The notes beneath the pieces are model-generated. The model was not told the DNA's origin, did not search any database, and worked only from the letters and a program-made list of their open reading frames with translations. Source: Aestuariimicrobium ganziense (GTDB taxonomy: Bacteria > Actinomycetota > Actinomycetes > Propionibacteriales > Propionibacteriaceae). Taken from it: a stretch of DNA of 64,000 nt. Shown here piece after piece: positions 50,835 through 60,375 of the stretch; within the stretch, counting starts at the first letter, position 1; each line of letters starts with the position of its first letter. Position numbers and translations under genes: made by a program. The DNA lies in NCBI RefSeq assembly GCF_015352975.1, contig NZ_JACYIZ010000003.1, positions 248,001 through 312,000 of the forward strand. The letters run 5' to 3'.

Positions 50835-52703
50835 ATGACTTCCGCGCCGGAATTCGCATCCGGATTCGACACCCCGACCCGTGACCAATGGGTCGATGCC
50901 GTCCTCAAGGTCCTGAACCGAGGACGACCCGATGACAAGCACCTTGACGCGGAGGCCGGCCTCAAGCGGCTGCGCAGCACCAGCGTCGACGGCCTGGTCC
51001 AGGAACCCATCTACACCCGTGACGACGCCGTCGAGCTCGGTTATCCCGGCGTCGCCCCCTTCACGCGCGGCACCACGCTGCGCAGTGGCCAGATGGACGC
51101 CTGGGACGTGCGCGCCCTGCACGAGGACCCCGACGCGGCCACCACCCGCCAGTACGTGCTGGACGACCTCGAGCGCGGCGCCACCTCGGTCTGGCTGCGG
51201 GTCGATCCCGACGCCATCCAGGCCGACGACGTCAAGACCGCCCTGGCCGACGTGCTGCTCGACCTGGCCAAGGTCGACGTCTCGAGCCGCACCGACCAGG
51301 CTGCCGCGGCCGAAGCAGTGCTCGCCGTGTACGAGGGGTCCGACAAGGACCACTCCGACCTGTCGCTCAACCTCGGCCTCGACCCGATCGGGCTGGCTGC
51401 CCTGCAGGGCACCACCCCCGACCTGTCCGGGCTGGCCGACTGGGTGCGCCGGATCGCCGACTACAAGAAGTCGCGTGCCATCGTCGTCGACGCCACCACC
51501 TGGAACAACGCCGGTGCCGGTGACGTGCACGAGGTCGCCTTCGCCCTGGCCACCGCCGTCGAGTACGTGCGGGCCCTGGTCGAGCAGGGGCTGAGCGCCG
51601 ACGAGGCCTTCGACACCATCAACTTCCGGGTCAGCGCCGGCGTCGACCAGTTCGCCACCATCGCCCGGATGCGTGCCCTGCGCCGCGTCTGGAACCGGGT
51701 CGGTGAGGTCTTCGAGGTGAGCGCCGACAAGCGTGGCGCCCGCCAGCATGCGGTCTCGTCGTGGCGTGAACTCACCCGCGACGACGCCTACGTCAACATG
51801 CTGCGCGGCACCATCCAGTGCTTCGGTGCGGCCGTCGGCGGTGCCGAGGCAGTCACCGTGCTGCCCTTCGACACCTGCCAGGGCCTGCCCACCCCGTTCA
51901 GCCGCCGGGTGGCCCGCAACACCCAGGTCGTGCTGGCCGAGGAGTCCAACATCGGGCGGGTCAACGACCCCGCCGGTGGCTCCTGGTTCGTCGAGTCGCT
52001 GACCGAGCAGATGGCCACCCGGGCCTGGCAGGCCTTCCAGTCCGTCGAGGCCGCCGGTGGCATGGCCGCCGCGGTCGGCAACGGCCACGTCACCGACATC
52101 CTGTCCGGGCTGGTCGCCGAGCGCGCCAAGCGCCTGGCCACCCGCAGCCAACCGCTGACCGGTGTGTCGATGTTCCCCAACCCGACCGAGATCCCGGTCG
52201 AGGTCAAGCCTCGTCCCGAGGCCCCCGAGCGCGGCGGTGTCGAGTGGCACCGCGACGCCGAGGTCTTCGAGGCCCTGCGCGACCGCACCACTGCGGCCGC
52301 CGCCAGCGGCAACACCCCGGCGGTCTTCCTGGCCTGCCTGGGCACGCGGCGCGACTTCGGTGCCCGCGAGGGCTTCACCAAGCCGCTGCTGCACATCGCC
52401 GGCCTGGCCACCCCGTCGTCCGAGGGTGGAACCCCGGACGAGATCGCGGCGCAGTTCCGCGAGGCAGGCACCAAGGTCGCGGTGCTCTGCTCGTCCGCGA
52501 AGGTCTACCCCGAGCAGGCGGTACCCGTGGCCAAGGCCCTCAAGGAGGCCGGCGCCACCCGCGTGCTGCTGGCCGGCAACATCAAGGAACTGGGCGAGTC
52601 CGGCGCCGAGGCCGAAGGTGTCATCGACGGCACCGTGGCCATGGGCATGGACGTCGTCGACCTGCTGACCACCACCCTCGATGAGTTGGGAGTCCAGAAG
52701 TGA
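50835..52703 (+). CDS. mutA: Methylmalonyl-CoA mutase small (beta) subunit
   Basis: 622 residues; the non-catalytic subunit of the heterodimeric mutase that interconverts succinyl-CoA and (R)-methylmalonyl-CoA, the key step of Wood-Werkman propionate metabolism. The TIM barrel is recognisable (FNQFA-like [48 protein letters not shown]). The C-terminal B12-like domain lacks the DxHxxG cobalt-ligand motif, as expected in the small subunit. ATG 50835 chosen over GTG 50823. It overlaps mutB by 4 nt. Confidence 0.94.
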   Translation: MTSAPEFASGFDTPTRDQWVDAVLKVLNRGRPDDKHLDAEAGLKRLRSTSVDGLVQEPIYTRDDAVELGYPGVAPFTRGTTLRSGQMDAWDVRALHEDPDAATTRQYVLDDLERGATSVWLRVDPDAIQADDVKTALADVLLDLAKVDVSSRTDQAAAAEAVLAVYEGSDKDHSDLSLNLGLDPIGLAALQGTTPDLSGLADWVRRIADYKKSRAIVVDATTWNNAGAGDVHEVAFALATAVEYVRALVEQGLSADEAFDTINFRVSAGVDQFATIARMRALRRVWNRVGEVFEVSADKRGARQHAVSSWRELTRDDAYVNMLRGTIQCFGAAVGGAEAVTVLPFDTCQGLPTPFSRRVARNTQVVLAEESNIGRVNDPAGGSWFVESLTEQMATRAWQAFQSVEAAGGMAAAVGNGHVTDILSGLVAERAKRLATRSQPLTGVSMFPNPTEIPVEVKPRPEAPERGGVEWHRDAEVFEALRDRTTAAAASGNTPAVFLACLGTRRDFGAREGFTKPLLHIAGLATPSSEGGTPDEIAAQFREAGTKVAVLCSSAKVYPEQAVPVAKALKEAGATRVLLAGNIKELGESGAEAEGVIDGTVAMGMDVVDLLTTTLDELGVQK

Positions 52704-54892
52704 GCACCCTGCCCCGCTTCGACCAGATCGAGCTCGGCGAGGCGGTCGTCCCCGACGGCGCCGCCCAGACCTACGAACAACTGGCCGACGGTGTCACCGA
52801 GGCCGAGCACTGGGTCACCCCCGAGCAGATCGAGGTCGGCACACTCTACGGTGACCAGGCCTACGAGGCCATGGACCACCTGCAGACCATGCCCGGCATC
52901 CCGCCGTTCCTGCGTGGTCCCTACGCCACCATGTACACCTCGCAGCCGTGGACGATCCGCCAGTACGCCGGCTTCTCCACCGCCGAGGAGTCCAACGCCT
53001 TCTACCGCCGCAACCTCGCCGCGGGCCAGAAGGGCCTGTCGATCGCGTTCGACCTCGCCACCCACCGTGGCTACGACTCCGACCACCCGCGGGTGTCGGG
53101 TGACGTGGGCATGGCCGGTGTGGCCGTCGACTCGATCCTCGACATGCGCCAGCTGTTCGACGGCATCCCGCTCGACCAGATGAGCGTGTCGATGACCATG
53201 AACGGTGCGGTGCTGCCGGTGCTGGCGTTCTACGTCGTCGCCGCAGAGGAGCAGGGCGTCAAGCCCGAGCAGCTCGCCGGGACCATCCAGAACGACATCC
53301 TCAAGGAGTTCATGGTCCGCAACACCTACATCTACCCGCCGACCCCGTCGATGCGGATCATCAGCGACATCTTCGCCTTCACCGCGAAGAACATGCCCAA
53401 GTTCAACTCGATCTCGATCTCGGGCTACCACATGCAGGAGGCCGGGGCGACCGCCGACATCGAGATGGCCTACACCCTGGCCGACGGTGTCGACTACATC
53501 AGGGCCGGCCAGTCGGTCGGGCTCGACGTCGACGCCTTCGCGCCGCGGCTGAGCTTCTTCTGGGCCATCGGCATGAACTTCTTCATGGAAGTCGCCAAGA
53601 TGCGCGCGGCCCGCATGCTGTGGGCCCGCCTGGTCAAGCAGGCCGGCGCGAAGAACCCCAAGTCGATGAGCCTGCGCACCCACTCGCAGACCTCGGGCTG
53701 GTCATTGACCGCCCAGGACGTCTACAACAACGTGGTGCGCACCTGCGTCGAGGCGATGGCCGCCACCCAGGGCCACACCCAGTCGCTGCACACCAACGCC
53801 CTCGACGAGGCGATCGCCCTGCCGACCGACTTCTCGGCCCGGATCGCCCGCAACACCCAGCTGTTCCTGCAGCAGGAGTCGGGCACCACCAAGGTGATCG
53901 ACCCCTGGGGCGGTTCGGCCTACGTCGAATCGCTCACCCTCGAACTGGCTCGCAAGGCATGGAGCCTGATCGAAGAGGTCGAGGCCGCCGGTGGCATGGC
54001 CAAGGCGATCGAGGCCGGCATCCCCAAGATGCGCATCGAGGAGGCCGCGGCCCGCACCCAGGCCCGGATCGACTCCGGCCGCCAGCCGGTGATCGGGGTC
54101 AACAAGTACAAGCTCGACCAGGACGACCCGCTCGAGGTGCTCAAGATCGACAACGCCCAGGTGCGGGCGTCGCAGATCGCCAAGCTCGAGAAGCTGCGCG
54201 CCGAGCGGGACGAGGCCGCCACCCAGGCCGCCCTGGAGAAGCTGACCTGGGCCGCGGGCAACCCTGACCCGTCCGACGACGACCGCAACCTGCTCAAGTT
54301 GTCGATCGACGCTGCGCGGGCCAAGGCCTCGATCGGCGAGATCAGCGATGCGCTCGAGAAGGTCTTCGGCCGCTACACCGCCCAGATCCGTACCATCTCT
54401 GGTGTGTACAGCAAGGAATCGGCGGACAGCCCCGTGGTCGACCGCGTGCGCGAGCAGGTCGAGGAGTTCGAGGCCGCTGAGGGACGTCGTCCCCGCATCC
54501 TGGTCGCCAAGATGGGCCAGGACGGCCACGACCGCGGCCAGAAGGTGATCGCCACGGCCTTCGCCGACCTCGGTTTCGACGTCGACGTGGGCCCGCTGTT
54601 CCAGACCCCGGAGGAGGTCGCCCGCCAGGCCGTCGAGTCCGACGTGCACGTCGTGGGTGTTTCGTCGCTGGCAGCCGGACACCTCACCCTGGTGCCGGCG
54701 CTGCGTGAGCAGCTGGACGAGATGGGTCGCCAGGACATGATGATCGTCGTCGGCGGCGTGATCCCCGAGCAGGACTTCGAGGAGCTGCGCGCCAAGGGAG
54801 CCGACGACATCTACCCGCCCGGCACGGTCATCCCCGAGTGCGCCGAGGTGCTGCTGGTCAAGCTGCGGGAGCGGCTGGACGCAGCGGGCTGA
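52700..54892 (+). CDS. mutB: Methylmalonyl-CoA mutase large (alpha) subunit
   Basis: 730 residues; the catalytic adenosylcobalamin subunit. Substrate-barrel motifs include [25 protein letters not shown] (in parts) and [15 protein letters not shown]. The cobalt-binding loop is DGHDRG with the ligand His610, followed by [12 protein letters not shown] and GGVIPEQDF of the Rossmann-like B12 domain. GTG start overlaps mutA (GTGA). Length is that of known propionibacterial MutB (about 728). Confidence 0.97.
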   Translation: MSTLPRFDQIELGEAVVPDGAAQTYEQLADGVTEAEHWVTPEQIEVGTLYGDQAYEAMDHLQTMPGIPPFLRGPYATMYTSQPWTIRQYAGFSTAEESNAFYRRNLAAGQKGLSIAFDLATHRGYDSDHPRVSGDVGMAGVAVDSILDMRQLFDGIPLDQMSVSMTMNGAVLPVLAFYVVAAEEQGVKPEQLAGTIQNDILKEFMVRNTYIYPPTPSMRIISDIFAFTAKNMPKFNSISISGYHMQEAGATADIEMAYTLADGVDYIRAGQSVGLDVDAFAPRLSFFWAIGMNFFMEVAKMRAARMLWARLVKQAGAKNPKSMSLRTHSQTSGWSLTAQDVYNNVVRTCVEAMAATQGHTQSLHTNALDEAIALPTDFSARIARNTQLFLQQESGTTKVIDPWGGSAYVESLTLELARKAWSLIEEVEAAGGMAKAIEAGIPKMRIEEAAARTQARIDSGRQPVIGVNKYKLDQDDPLEVLKIDNAQVRASQIAKLEKLRAERDEAATQAALEKLTWAAGNPDPSDDDRNLLKLSIDAARAKASIGEISDALEKVFGRYTAQIRTISGVYSKESADSPVVDRVREQVEEFEAAEGRRPRILVAKMGQDGHDRGQKVIATAFADLGFDVDVGPLFQTPEEVARQAVESDVHVVGVSSLAAGHLTLVPALREQLDEMGRQDMMIVVGGVIPEQDFEELRAKGADDIYPPGTVIPECAEVLLVKLRERLDAAG

Positions 54893-54906
54893 GGTCCGCG
54901 GTTCCG

Positions 54907-55929
54907 ATGGCACGCAGGATCAACCTGGACGACCTCGAGGCCGGCGTCCGCCGGGGTTCCCGGGCCCACATGGCCCGGGCGATCACCCTGGTGGAGTCGC
55001 GCCTGCCCGCCCACCGCGAGCTGTCCCACGAACTGCTGGGGCGGCTCGCCGGTGCGGCCGGCACGAACGCGGTGCGGGTCGGCATCTCGGGGGTGCCCGG
55101 CGCCGGCAAGTCGACCTTCATCAACGCGATGGGGTTGCGCCTGGTCGAGCAGGGCCACCGGGTGGCGGTGCTGGCGGTCGACCCGTCGTCACCGGCCACC
55201 GGCGGCTCGGTGCTCGGCGACCGCACCCGGATGGGGGAGTTGACCACCCACGAGGCCGCGTTCGTCCGCCCCTCACCGACCGCCAACCACCTCGGTGGGG
55301 TGGCCCGGGCGACCCGCGAGGCGATGGTGGTGGTCGAGGCCGCCGGCTACGACGTGGTGATCGTCGAGACCGTCGGCGTCGGACAGTCAGAGGTGGCCGT
55401 CGCCGACATGGTCGACACCTTCCTGATGCTGGCGCTGGCCCGCTCGGGTGACCAGTTGCAGGGCATCAAGCGCGGCATCCTCGAGTTGGCCGACGTGATC
55501 GCGGTCAACAAGGCCGACGGTGAGAACGCGGGTGAGGCCCGGGTCACCGCGCGCGAACTGTCGATCGCGATGAAGCTCATCAGCGGCGAGTCGGGCAAGC
55601 GCCGGGTGCCGGTGCTGACCTGCTCTGCGATCGAACGGATCGGCCTGGACGAGGTCTGGGCCGCGGTGCTCGAGCACCGGGCCTACTTGGAGGAGTCGGT
55701 CGGGCTGGCCGAGTTCCGCTGCGCCCAGCAGAAGCGCTGGATGTGGGCCATGGTCGAGGCGACCGTGCTCGACGCCCTGCGTGGCGTGGGCCGGATGCGC
55801 GACGTCGGACGGGCCGTCGAGACCGCCATCGAGCGCCAGGAACTGGGGGCGCTGGAGGGTGCGGCGCAGGTGCTGGAGGCCTTCGTCGAGGAGGTCCCGA
55901 ACCTGGGCTGGCAGGACTTCCGCGCCTGA
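54907..55929 (+). CDS. meaB: Methylmalonyl-CoA mutase-associated GTPase chaperone
   Basis: 340 residues, G3E-family GTPase that loads and protects the mutase cofactor. P-loop GVPGAGKST (residues 62-70), base-II type ETVGVGQSE, and the base-specific NKADG. The C-terminal helical dimerisation domain follows (about 275-340). ATG 54907 lies 14 nt after the mutB stop, so it belongs to the operon. The family was formerly annotated as ArgK. Confidence 0.95.
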   Translation: MARRINLDDLEAGVRRGSRAHMARAITLVESRLPAHRELSHELLGRLAGAAGTNAVRVGISGVPGAGKSTFINAMGLRLVEQGHRVAVLAVDPSSPATGGSVLGDRTRMGELTTHEAAFVRPSPTANHLGGVARATREAMVVVEAAGYDVVIVETVGVGQSEVAVADMVDTFLMLALARSGDQLQGIKRGILELADVIAVNKADGENAGEARVTARELSIAMKLISGESGKRRVPVLTCSAIERIGLDEVWAAVLEHRAYLEESVGLAEFRCAQQKRWMWAMVEATVLDALRGVGRMRDVGRAVETAIERQELGALEGAAQVLEAFVEEVPNLGWQDFRA

Positions 55930-55986
55930 GCCTGAGCACTGGCTGAGACCCGCTCGCAACCCGCTCCGCGCAGCGGTGACAAGGCG

Positions 55987-55992
55987 TAGCGT
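55987..55992 (+). promoter_or_regulatory. Leaderless -10 box before the phosphotransferase-like gene
   Basis: TAGCGT ends 6 nt before the ATG at 55999; no ribosome site is seen. Confidence 0.4.
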
Positions 55993-55998
55993 GGGGGC

Positions 55999-56859
55999 AT
56001 GGACGAGGATGTGTCTGCCTTCCTCTCCTGGGTCGAGGTCTCGTTCCCGGGCCACGGCTGGAGCACTGACCGGGTGCGCGAGGGCGCGTTCCACGAGGTG
56101 GCGCTCTGCGAGCACTTCGCCCTGCGGGCTCCCCGTGGCGACCGCCGCCACGCGCGTGCCGCCCGCGAGGCCGCCAGCCTGTGGTCACTGCAACAGGTGC
56201 GCTTCTCGTTCGACGTCCCCCGGCTGCGCAGCGACGTCACCGCAGGCTCCACCGGACGAGCCGGCTACCTGACCACCCTCGTCCCCGGCAACCACGAACC
56301 CGACCTCGGCTGGGACGCGCTGCGCGACGGCTACCTGCGGGTGCTCGACGAGCTCACCCACGTGCTGGTCGATGACCTCGCCCTGCCCCCGGTGCGGGCC
56401 TGGTGCGGTGGCGGACGGTTCCCGCAGGTGGTCAACGAGCACCTCCTCCCGCTGCTGCCGCTGCAGGTGCGAGCGCCTGCGAAGCGGCTCGTCCGCGACC
56501 TGCTGGCACTGCGCCGGCCCGAGCACCGCACCCTCGTCCACGGTGACTTCGGGCACCACAACCTGCTCTGGGAGGGCCCCACCCCGGTCAGCCTGATCGA
56601 CCTCGACCACGTCTGCATCGACGACCCGGCGATCGACGTCGCCCCGCTGGTCGGGCAGTACGGGACGAAGGCCCTGTCCGGTGACTTCGACGACGAGACG
56701 CTCGCCCGGGCGATGACCCACCGGGCCACGCTGTCGCTGCAGGTGGCCGCCGCCGCGGAACTCGCCGGCCTGACCGCGCTGCGTGACCACGCACTACAGT
56801 CGGTGGTCAGCCGTCACACCGAGGGCACGTTGCACGACCCCGACGGTGCCCACCCCTGA
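55999..56859 (+). CDS. Aminoglycoside-phosphotransferase-like kinase
   Basis: 286 residues. The catalytic loop is LVHGDFGHHNLLW (Asp in HGDFGHHN) and the metal-binding loop is SLIDLDHVCIDDPAIDVA, both typical of the APH/choline-kinase fold. The N-terminal lobe is poorly conserved. The family also holds homoserine, fructosamine and choline kinases; no substrate can be chosen here. Confidence 0.78.
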   Translation: MDEDVSAFLSWVEVSFPGHGWSTDRVREGAFHEVALCEHFALRAPRGDRRHARAAREAASLWSLQQVRFSFDVPRLRSDVTAGSTGRAGYLTTLVPGNHEPDLGWDALRDGYLRVLDELTHVLVDDLALPPVRAWCGGGRFPQVVNEHLLPLLPLQVRAPAKRLVRDLLALRRPEHRTLVHGDFGHHNLLWEGPTPVSLIDLDHVCIDDPAIDVAPLVGQYGTKALSGDFDDETLARAMTHRATLSLQVAAAAELAGLTALRDHALQSVVSRHTEGTLHDPDGAHP

Positions 56860-56882
56860 CCCCAGCCCCTCAGGAGCTGCTC

Positions 56883-57367
56883 ATGGTCGCCTCGTCGTTG
56901 AGTGTGCTGGCGATCAACGTCTGGTACGGCGGCACCAAGGTTTTCCCGACGGCATCGAGATCGTCGCAGAACGACACGACCACCACGGCGTGGTGTTCGC
57001 CTGGGACTCGACCCAGCGCTTGGCCGACGCCGGCTTCGTCGATGTCTTCCGGGCGCGGTACCCCGATCCGGTGACCCATCCCGGCACCACCTGGCCGTCC
57101 GACAACGCCGCCGTCGACGACACCGCGGCGCTCACCTTCGCTCCCACCGTCGACGAGCGCGACCGGATCGACTACGTCTTCGCCGACCCCGGCGTGCGGG
57201 TCGAAGGAGTCGGCATCGTCGGACCGCGGGGCAGCATCGTCCGCAGTCAGCGGGTGGACGAACCACACACCGACGACTTCGCTCTGGTCACCGACTGCTG
57301 GCCCAGCGACCACAAGGCCGTGCTCGCCAGCTTCGACCTGGGCCAGGCCTCAGCCACGCGCGACTGA
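56883..57367 (+). pseudogene. Endonuclease/exonuclease/phosphatase family gene, internally deleted
   Basis: The first frame from the ATG at 56883 (AGGAG upstream) encodes SLSVLAINVWYGGTKV, the usual first strand of this fold. At about 56945 one base is missing and the frame changes; FPDGIEIVAERHDHHGVVFAWDSTQRLADAGFVD follows in pieces, then DRIDYVFADPGV and CWPSDHKAVLASF, the C-terminal DRIDY and SDH motifs. The central part with the catalytic Glu and metal residues (normally about 130-150 residues) is absent, so the protein would be inactive even without the frameshift. Its 3' end overlaps the next gene's 3' end by 18 nt. Confidence 0.75.
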
Positions 57368-58225
57368 CGCGCGCAGGAACCGCTGCCAGGTCTCCTGCTT
57401 GGTCAGGTTGCCCAGGCCCAGGTCGTCGAGCACCGGGGTCACCTGTCGGCGGGCGTCGTTCCACTCGCCGGTGACGTCGCCGCCGCGCCCCCAGATGGAG
57501 GCACAGATCGCCTGCACGGCCTGGTTCTGCACCCGGGATCGCGTGGTGAACCGGCTCATGCCCGAGCCGGACACACTGTTGTCGACGTGGATGTGGTTGT
57601 CGTGCCGCGCGTCGAAGTGGTGGGTGAGCACGTAGGCGAAGTGCAGGTGCAGTGAGGCGGCCAGCGTCCAGTAGCGCCGGGTGAGGTCGGTCCGGCGGGC
57701 GGGTGAGACCTCGTGCCACAGGTCGGTGCGGCAGCTCACCAGCAGGTTGTCACCGGCTCTCAGCCGCGAGATGTCGAAGGCTCGTCCCGAGGCGTGCCAC
57801 GAGCGGCAGCCGTCCTTGTTGACGTGGGCGCCGTAGCTCCACAGGTCGCGCACGCCGCGGTATCGGCTGGTGGTGTTCCAGTCGGCCAGCCAGGTGGTCA
57901 GTTGGCGGTGGAACCCCGGGTCGAAGCCCATGGACGAGGCTCGTCCGTTCACCTCGTAGACCAGCCGGGCCGAGCCGATCGTGTCGGTGCGCAGCAGGCT
58001 GGATGCGTCGACGCACTCGGCCTGCTCCCGCTCGGCCGGATCGCCACCTTCGGTCGGCCAGGGGACGCCCGGTCCGGCCTGGTCGGCCATCCTGCGCAGC
58101 ACCGCCGCACCCCCGAGCACCCCGAGGCCGAAACCGGCTGTGCCCAGCACCAGGCCGCGCCGGCTCACCCGCTGCGGCGCGGGCGGCTCGGACGGCACGA
58201 CGGCCGGGGGAAGCGGGACGGTCAC
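57350..58225 (-). CDS. Tat-exported extensin-like / M15-type protein
   Basis: 291 residues. SRRGLVLGTAGFGLG at about 21-35 is a Tat motif with its hydrophobic stretch. The extensin-like (peptidase M15 fold) zinc motifs appear as SWHASGRAFDI (His and Asp ligands) and HDNHIHVD (HxH). Proteins with this fold include D-alanyl-D-alanine carboxypeptidases, so a cell-wall role is plausible. The GTG start follows a TAGGCT box (minus strand, 58237-58232) by 6 nt, a leaderless arrangement. Confidence 0.75.
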   Translation of the reverse strand: MTVPLPPAVVPSEPPAPQRVSRRGLVLGTAGFGLGVLGGAAVLRRMADQAGPGVPWPTEGGDPAEREQAECVDASSLLRTDTIGSARLVYEVNGRASSMGFDPGFHRQLTTWLADWNTTSRYRGVRDLWSYGAHVNKDGCRSWHASGRAFDISRLRAGDNLLVSCRTDLWHEVSPARRTDLTRRYWTLAASLHLHFAYVLTHHFDARHDNHIHVDNSVSGSGMSRFTTRSRVQNQAVQAICASIWGRGGDVTGEWNDARRQVTPVLDDLGLGNLTKQETWQRFLRASVARG

Positions 58226-58246
58226 CGGTCCAGCCTAGGCAGCGGT

Positions 58247-58277
58247 GGTGGACCGGGGCATCAGACCCCGGTCCACC
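58247..58277. repeat. 12-bp perfect inverted repeat before the repeat array
   Basis: GGTGGACCGGGG (58247-58258) and CCCCGGTCCACC (58266-58277) with a 7-nt loop. It lies just upstream of the promoter of the extensin-like gene and next to a poly-C/G stretch that leads into the 116-bp array. It may be a terminator or an operator; no direct evidence for either. Confidence 0.5.
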
Positions 58278-58294
58278 CCCACCCCCCCCGGGGG

Positions 58295-58753
58295 CAGGGG
58301 TGTTCGGGACGAGGGTGGTCGAGTAGCCGCGGAGGGCCGAGGCGGCGTGTCGAGTCCGTGGGGATCTCGAGTCGTCGCGCAGGCGCTCCTACTCGATCGG
58401 CCAGCATGGTCCGGGGTGGTCGGGACGGGGGTGGTCGAGTCGCCGCTGAGGGACGAGGCGGCGTGTCGAGACCGTGGGGATCTCGACACGTCGCGCAGGC
58501 GCTCCTACTCGATCGGCCAGCATGGTCAGGGGTGTTCGGGACGTGGGTGGTCGAGTAGCCGCGGAGGGCCGAGGCGGCGTGTCGAGACCGTGGGGATCTC
58601 GAGTCGTCGCGCAGGCGCTCCTACACGATCGGCCAGCATGGTCAGGGGTGTTCGGGACGGGGGTGGTCGAGTAGCCGCTGAGGGACGAGGCGGCGTGTCG
58701 AGACCGTGGGGATCTCGACACGTCGCGCAGGCCCCCCACTCGATCAGCCAGCA
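58295..58753. repeat. Tandem array, 116-bp period, about four units
   Basis: Units start with GGTGGTCGAGT at 58314, 58430, 58546 and 58662, exactly 116 bp apart; partial sequence of the preceding unit starts at 58295 and the last unit is cut at about 58753. Units 1 and 3 share GTAGCCGCGGAGGGCC; units 2 and 4 share CGCTGAGGGACGAG, so the array arose by doubling a 232-bp pair. Units 2 and 4 hold a 10-bp stem CGTGTCGAGA/TCTCGACACG; in 1 and 3 the stem is weaker. 116 is not a multiple of 3 and no frame runs through, so it is non-coding. The stop codon of the DinB gene (58744-58746) lies in the last unit. Confidence 0.85.
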
Positions 58754-59295
58754 GCGATCCCGTCGGCGAGGTCATTGAGCTCGTACGACCCCTTGCCATC
58801 GATCGACTCGCGGATGATGTCGGCGTGGCCGGCGTGGCGAGCCAGTTCACTCACCACGTGGAGCAGCACCCAGCGCGCCTCCCACGACCCCAACTCCTTG
58901 GGGAACCACGGCGCCTCGGGCACCGGCACCGGGGCCGACAGGTCGTCCACCTCGTCGAAGCGGCTCGCGGCCCAGGCCACCCGCTCGTCGAACATCTCGA
59001 GGAACTGGGGCAGGGGAGTGGGGATCTCGGCGCACTCCTCGATCGAGTGGCTCTCACCGTAGGGGTTGCCGGCGGGCGGCTCGGGTGCGCTGGCGGCGGC
59101 GTCGACCCACTCGACGGCGACTTCGGCGCCGTGGGCGAGCAGCGCCAGCAGCGACAACGACGACGCGCTCGGGGTCGAACGGGCCTGCTCGTCGGTGAGC
59201 CCGACGACGGTGCTGCGCAACTGCGCCAACTGCTGCAGGGCGTAGGTCTTGAGCACCTCGCGCTCACCGGCGGCCTGGGGAGTGAGGAACGGCAT
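58744..59295 (-). CDS. DinB family protein
   Basis: 183 residues, four-helix bundle of the DinB/DUF664 type: EREVLKTYALQQLAQLRSTVVGLTDEQ, HGAEVAVEWVD and VLLHVVSELARHAGHADIIRE with the metal-binding His residues. Members are metal-dependent thiol-linked enzymes (mycothiol or bacillithiol transferases) in part; a mycothiol-dependent activity is plausible for an actinobacterium. AAAGGA precedes the ATG at 59295. Divergent from the WYL regulator; its last codons lie in the 116-bp repeat. Confidence 0.85.
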   Translation of the reverse strand: MPFLTPQAAGEREVLKTYALQQLAQLRSTVVGLTDEQARSTPSASSLSLLALLAHGAEVAVEWVDAAASAPEPPAGNPYGESHSIEECAEIPTPLPQFLEMFDERVAWAASRFDEVDDLSAPVPVPEAPWFPKELGSWEARWVLLHVVSELARHAGHADIIRESIDGKGSYELNDLADGIAAG

Positions 59296-59344
59296 GATCG
59301 GGTCCTTTCGTTCGGCTTGGTGAAACCAGTCGATCGTGCGATGA

Positions 59345-59359
59345 GGACAGATCCTGTCC
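59345..59359. promoter_or_regulatory. WYL/DinB operator palindrome
   Basis: GGACAG-ATC-CTGTCC is a perfect 6-3-6 palindrome in the 87-bp gap between the divergent DinB and WYL genes, 23 bp before the WYL start. It is the probable binding site of the WYL regulator, which would then control both genes. Confidence 0.6.
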
Positions 59360-59382
59360 GCAGTAGTGGAAGACTTCAGACC

Positions 59383-60375
59383 ATGACCGATCCGACCTCC
59401 CGAGCGCTCGAACTCCTGGGACTGCTCGAGTCGAGGCCTGTCTGGTCCGGCCCCGATCTGGCGCGCAGGCTGGGCGTCACCACCCGCACCCTGCGCCGCG
59501 ACGTCGACCGACTGCGCCTGCTCGGCTACCCCGTGCACGCCGAGCCCGGTGCGGCCGGCGGCTACTCCCTGGGGCGGGGTGCCGCCCTGCCCCCACTGCT
59601 GCTCGACGACGATGAAGCGCTCGCCGTCACCATCAGCCTGTCGACCAGCACCGCGAACGGGCTCGTCCCCGACGGTGAGGCGGCCCTGCGTGCCCTGGGC
59701 AAGCTCGACGCGGTGCTGCCCGGTGCCGTCCGGGAGCGCTCTCGGCAGGTGCGTGACAGCCTGCGGGTGCAGCCCGGCTTCGGCGCCCAGACCGACCCGG
59801 ACGTGCTCACCGCCGCCACCGAGGCGCTGCGGCGCCACCTGCGACTTCGCTTCGACTACGTCGACCGGTTGGGTGCGGCCTCGTCGCGCTGGGTCGAGCC
59901 GCACCAACTGATCGCCAGCTCGGGCCACTGGCAACTGTTCGCCTGGGACGTGCACCGCCGCGACTGGCGCACCTTCCGGCTCGATCGGGCCACCTCGGCC
60001 GAGGTCTCGGGATGGGAGTTCCGTCCGCGGGCCGATCTGGCCGAGGCGCTGGCCCGTAGGGGCATGCCGCGCACCGCCTACCGCCACCAACTGCGCGTGC
60101 GGATCGAGGCCGGCCGGGACGAGGTGCTCGCCGAGATGCCCTGGGCGGCCCGCGAACTCTCGGCCATTGACCCACACGCCACCCTGTTCGAGACCGGGGT
60201 CGAAGACGCCGACGAGGGTGCCGGGTGGCTGGCGCGGCTGCGCTGGGACTTCGTCGTCCTCGAACCGGACGAGGTGGCGGCAGCTCTCGTCCGCCTCGGC
60301 GACCGGCTCGCGCGAGCGGGGAACCGTCGTGCCCGTCGCGCTGCCCCCAGCGCTGACATAGGCTCGCGACCATGA
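59383..60375 (+). CDS. HTH-WYL domain transcriptional regulator
   Basis: 330 residues. N-terminal winged helix (LELLGLLESRPVWSGPDLARRLGVTTRTLRRDVDRLRLLGYPV, about 9-52, with AGGYSLGRG beta-wing), a WYL domain at about 140-225 (degenerate: HWQLFAWDVHRRDWRTFRLDR), and a C-terminal WCX-like domain. This YafY-like type is usually paired with a divergent DinB gene, as here. The last 4 nt overlap ligD. Confidence 0.9.
   Translation: MTDPTSRALELLGLLESRPVWSGPDLARRLGVTTRTLRRDVDRLRLLGYPVHAEPGAAGGYSLGRGAALPPLLLDDDEALAVTISLSTSTANGLVPDGEAALRALGKLDAVLPGAVRERSRQVRDSLRVQPGFGAQTDPDVLTAATEALRRHLRLRFDYVDRLGAASSRWVEPHQLIASSGHWQLFAWDVHRRDWRTFRLDRATSAEVSGWEFRPRADLAEALARRGMPRTAYRHQLRVRIEAGRDEVLAEMPWAARELSAIDPHATLFETGVEDADEGAGWLARLRWDFVVLEPDEVAAALVRLGDRLARAGNRRARRAAPSADIGSRP
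60359..60364 (+). promoter_or_regulatory. Internal leaderless -10 box of ligD
   Basis: TAGGCT ends 7 nt before the ATG at 60372, within the 3' end of the WYL gene. ligD may thus be transcribed on its own as well as with the regulator. Confidence 0.45.

Noticed and set aside
58295-58753. CRISPR array
   Set aside because: The 116-bp units are repeated along their full length with no unique spacers of 25-40 bp, and there are no cas genes.
58245-58850. Several open frames through the 116-bp repeats on both strands
   Set aside because: The period is not a multiple of three, so every frame changes between units; the similar peptide segments are a product of the repeat, not a protein family.
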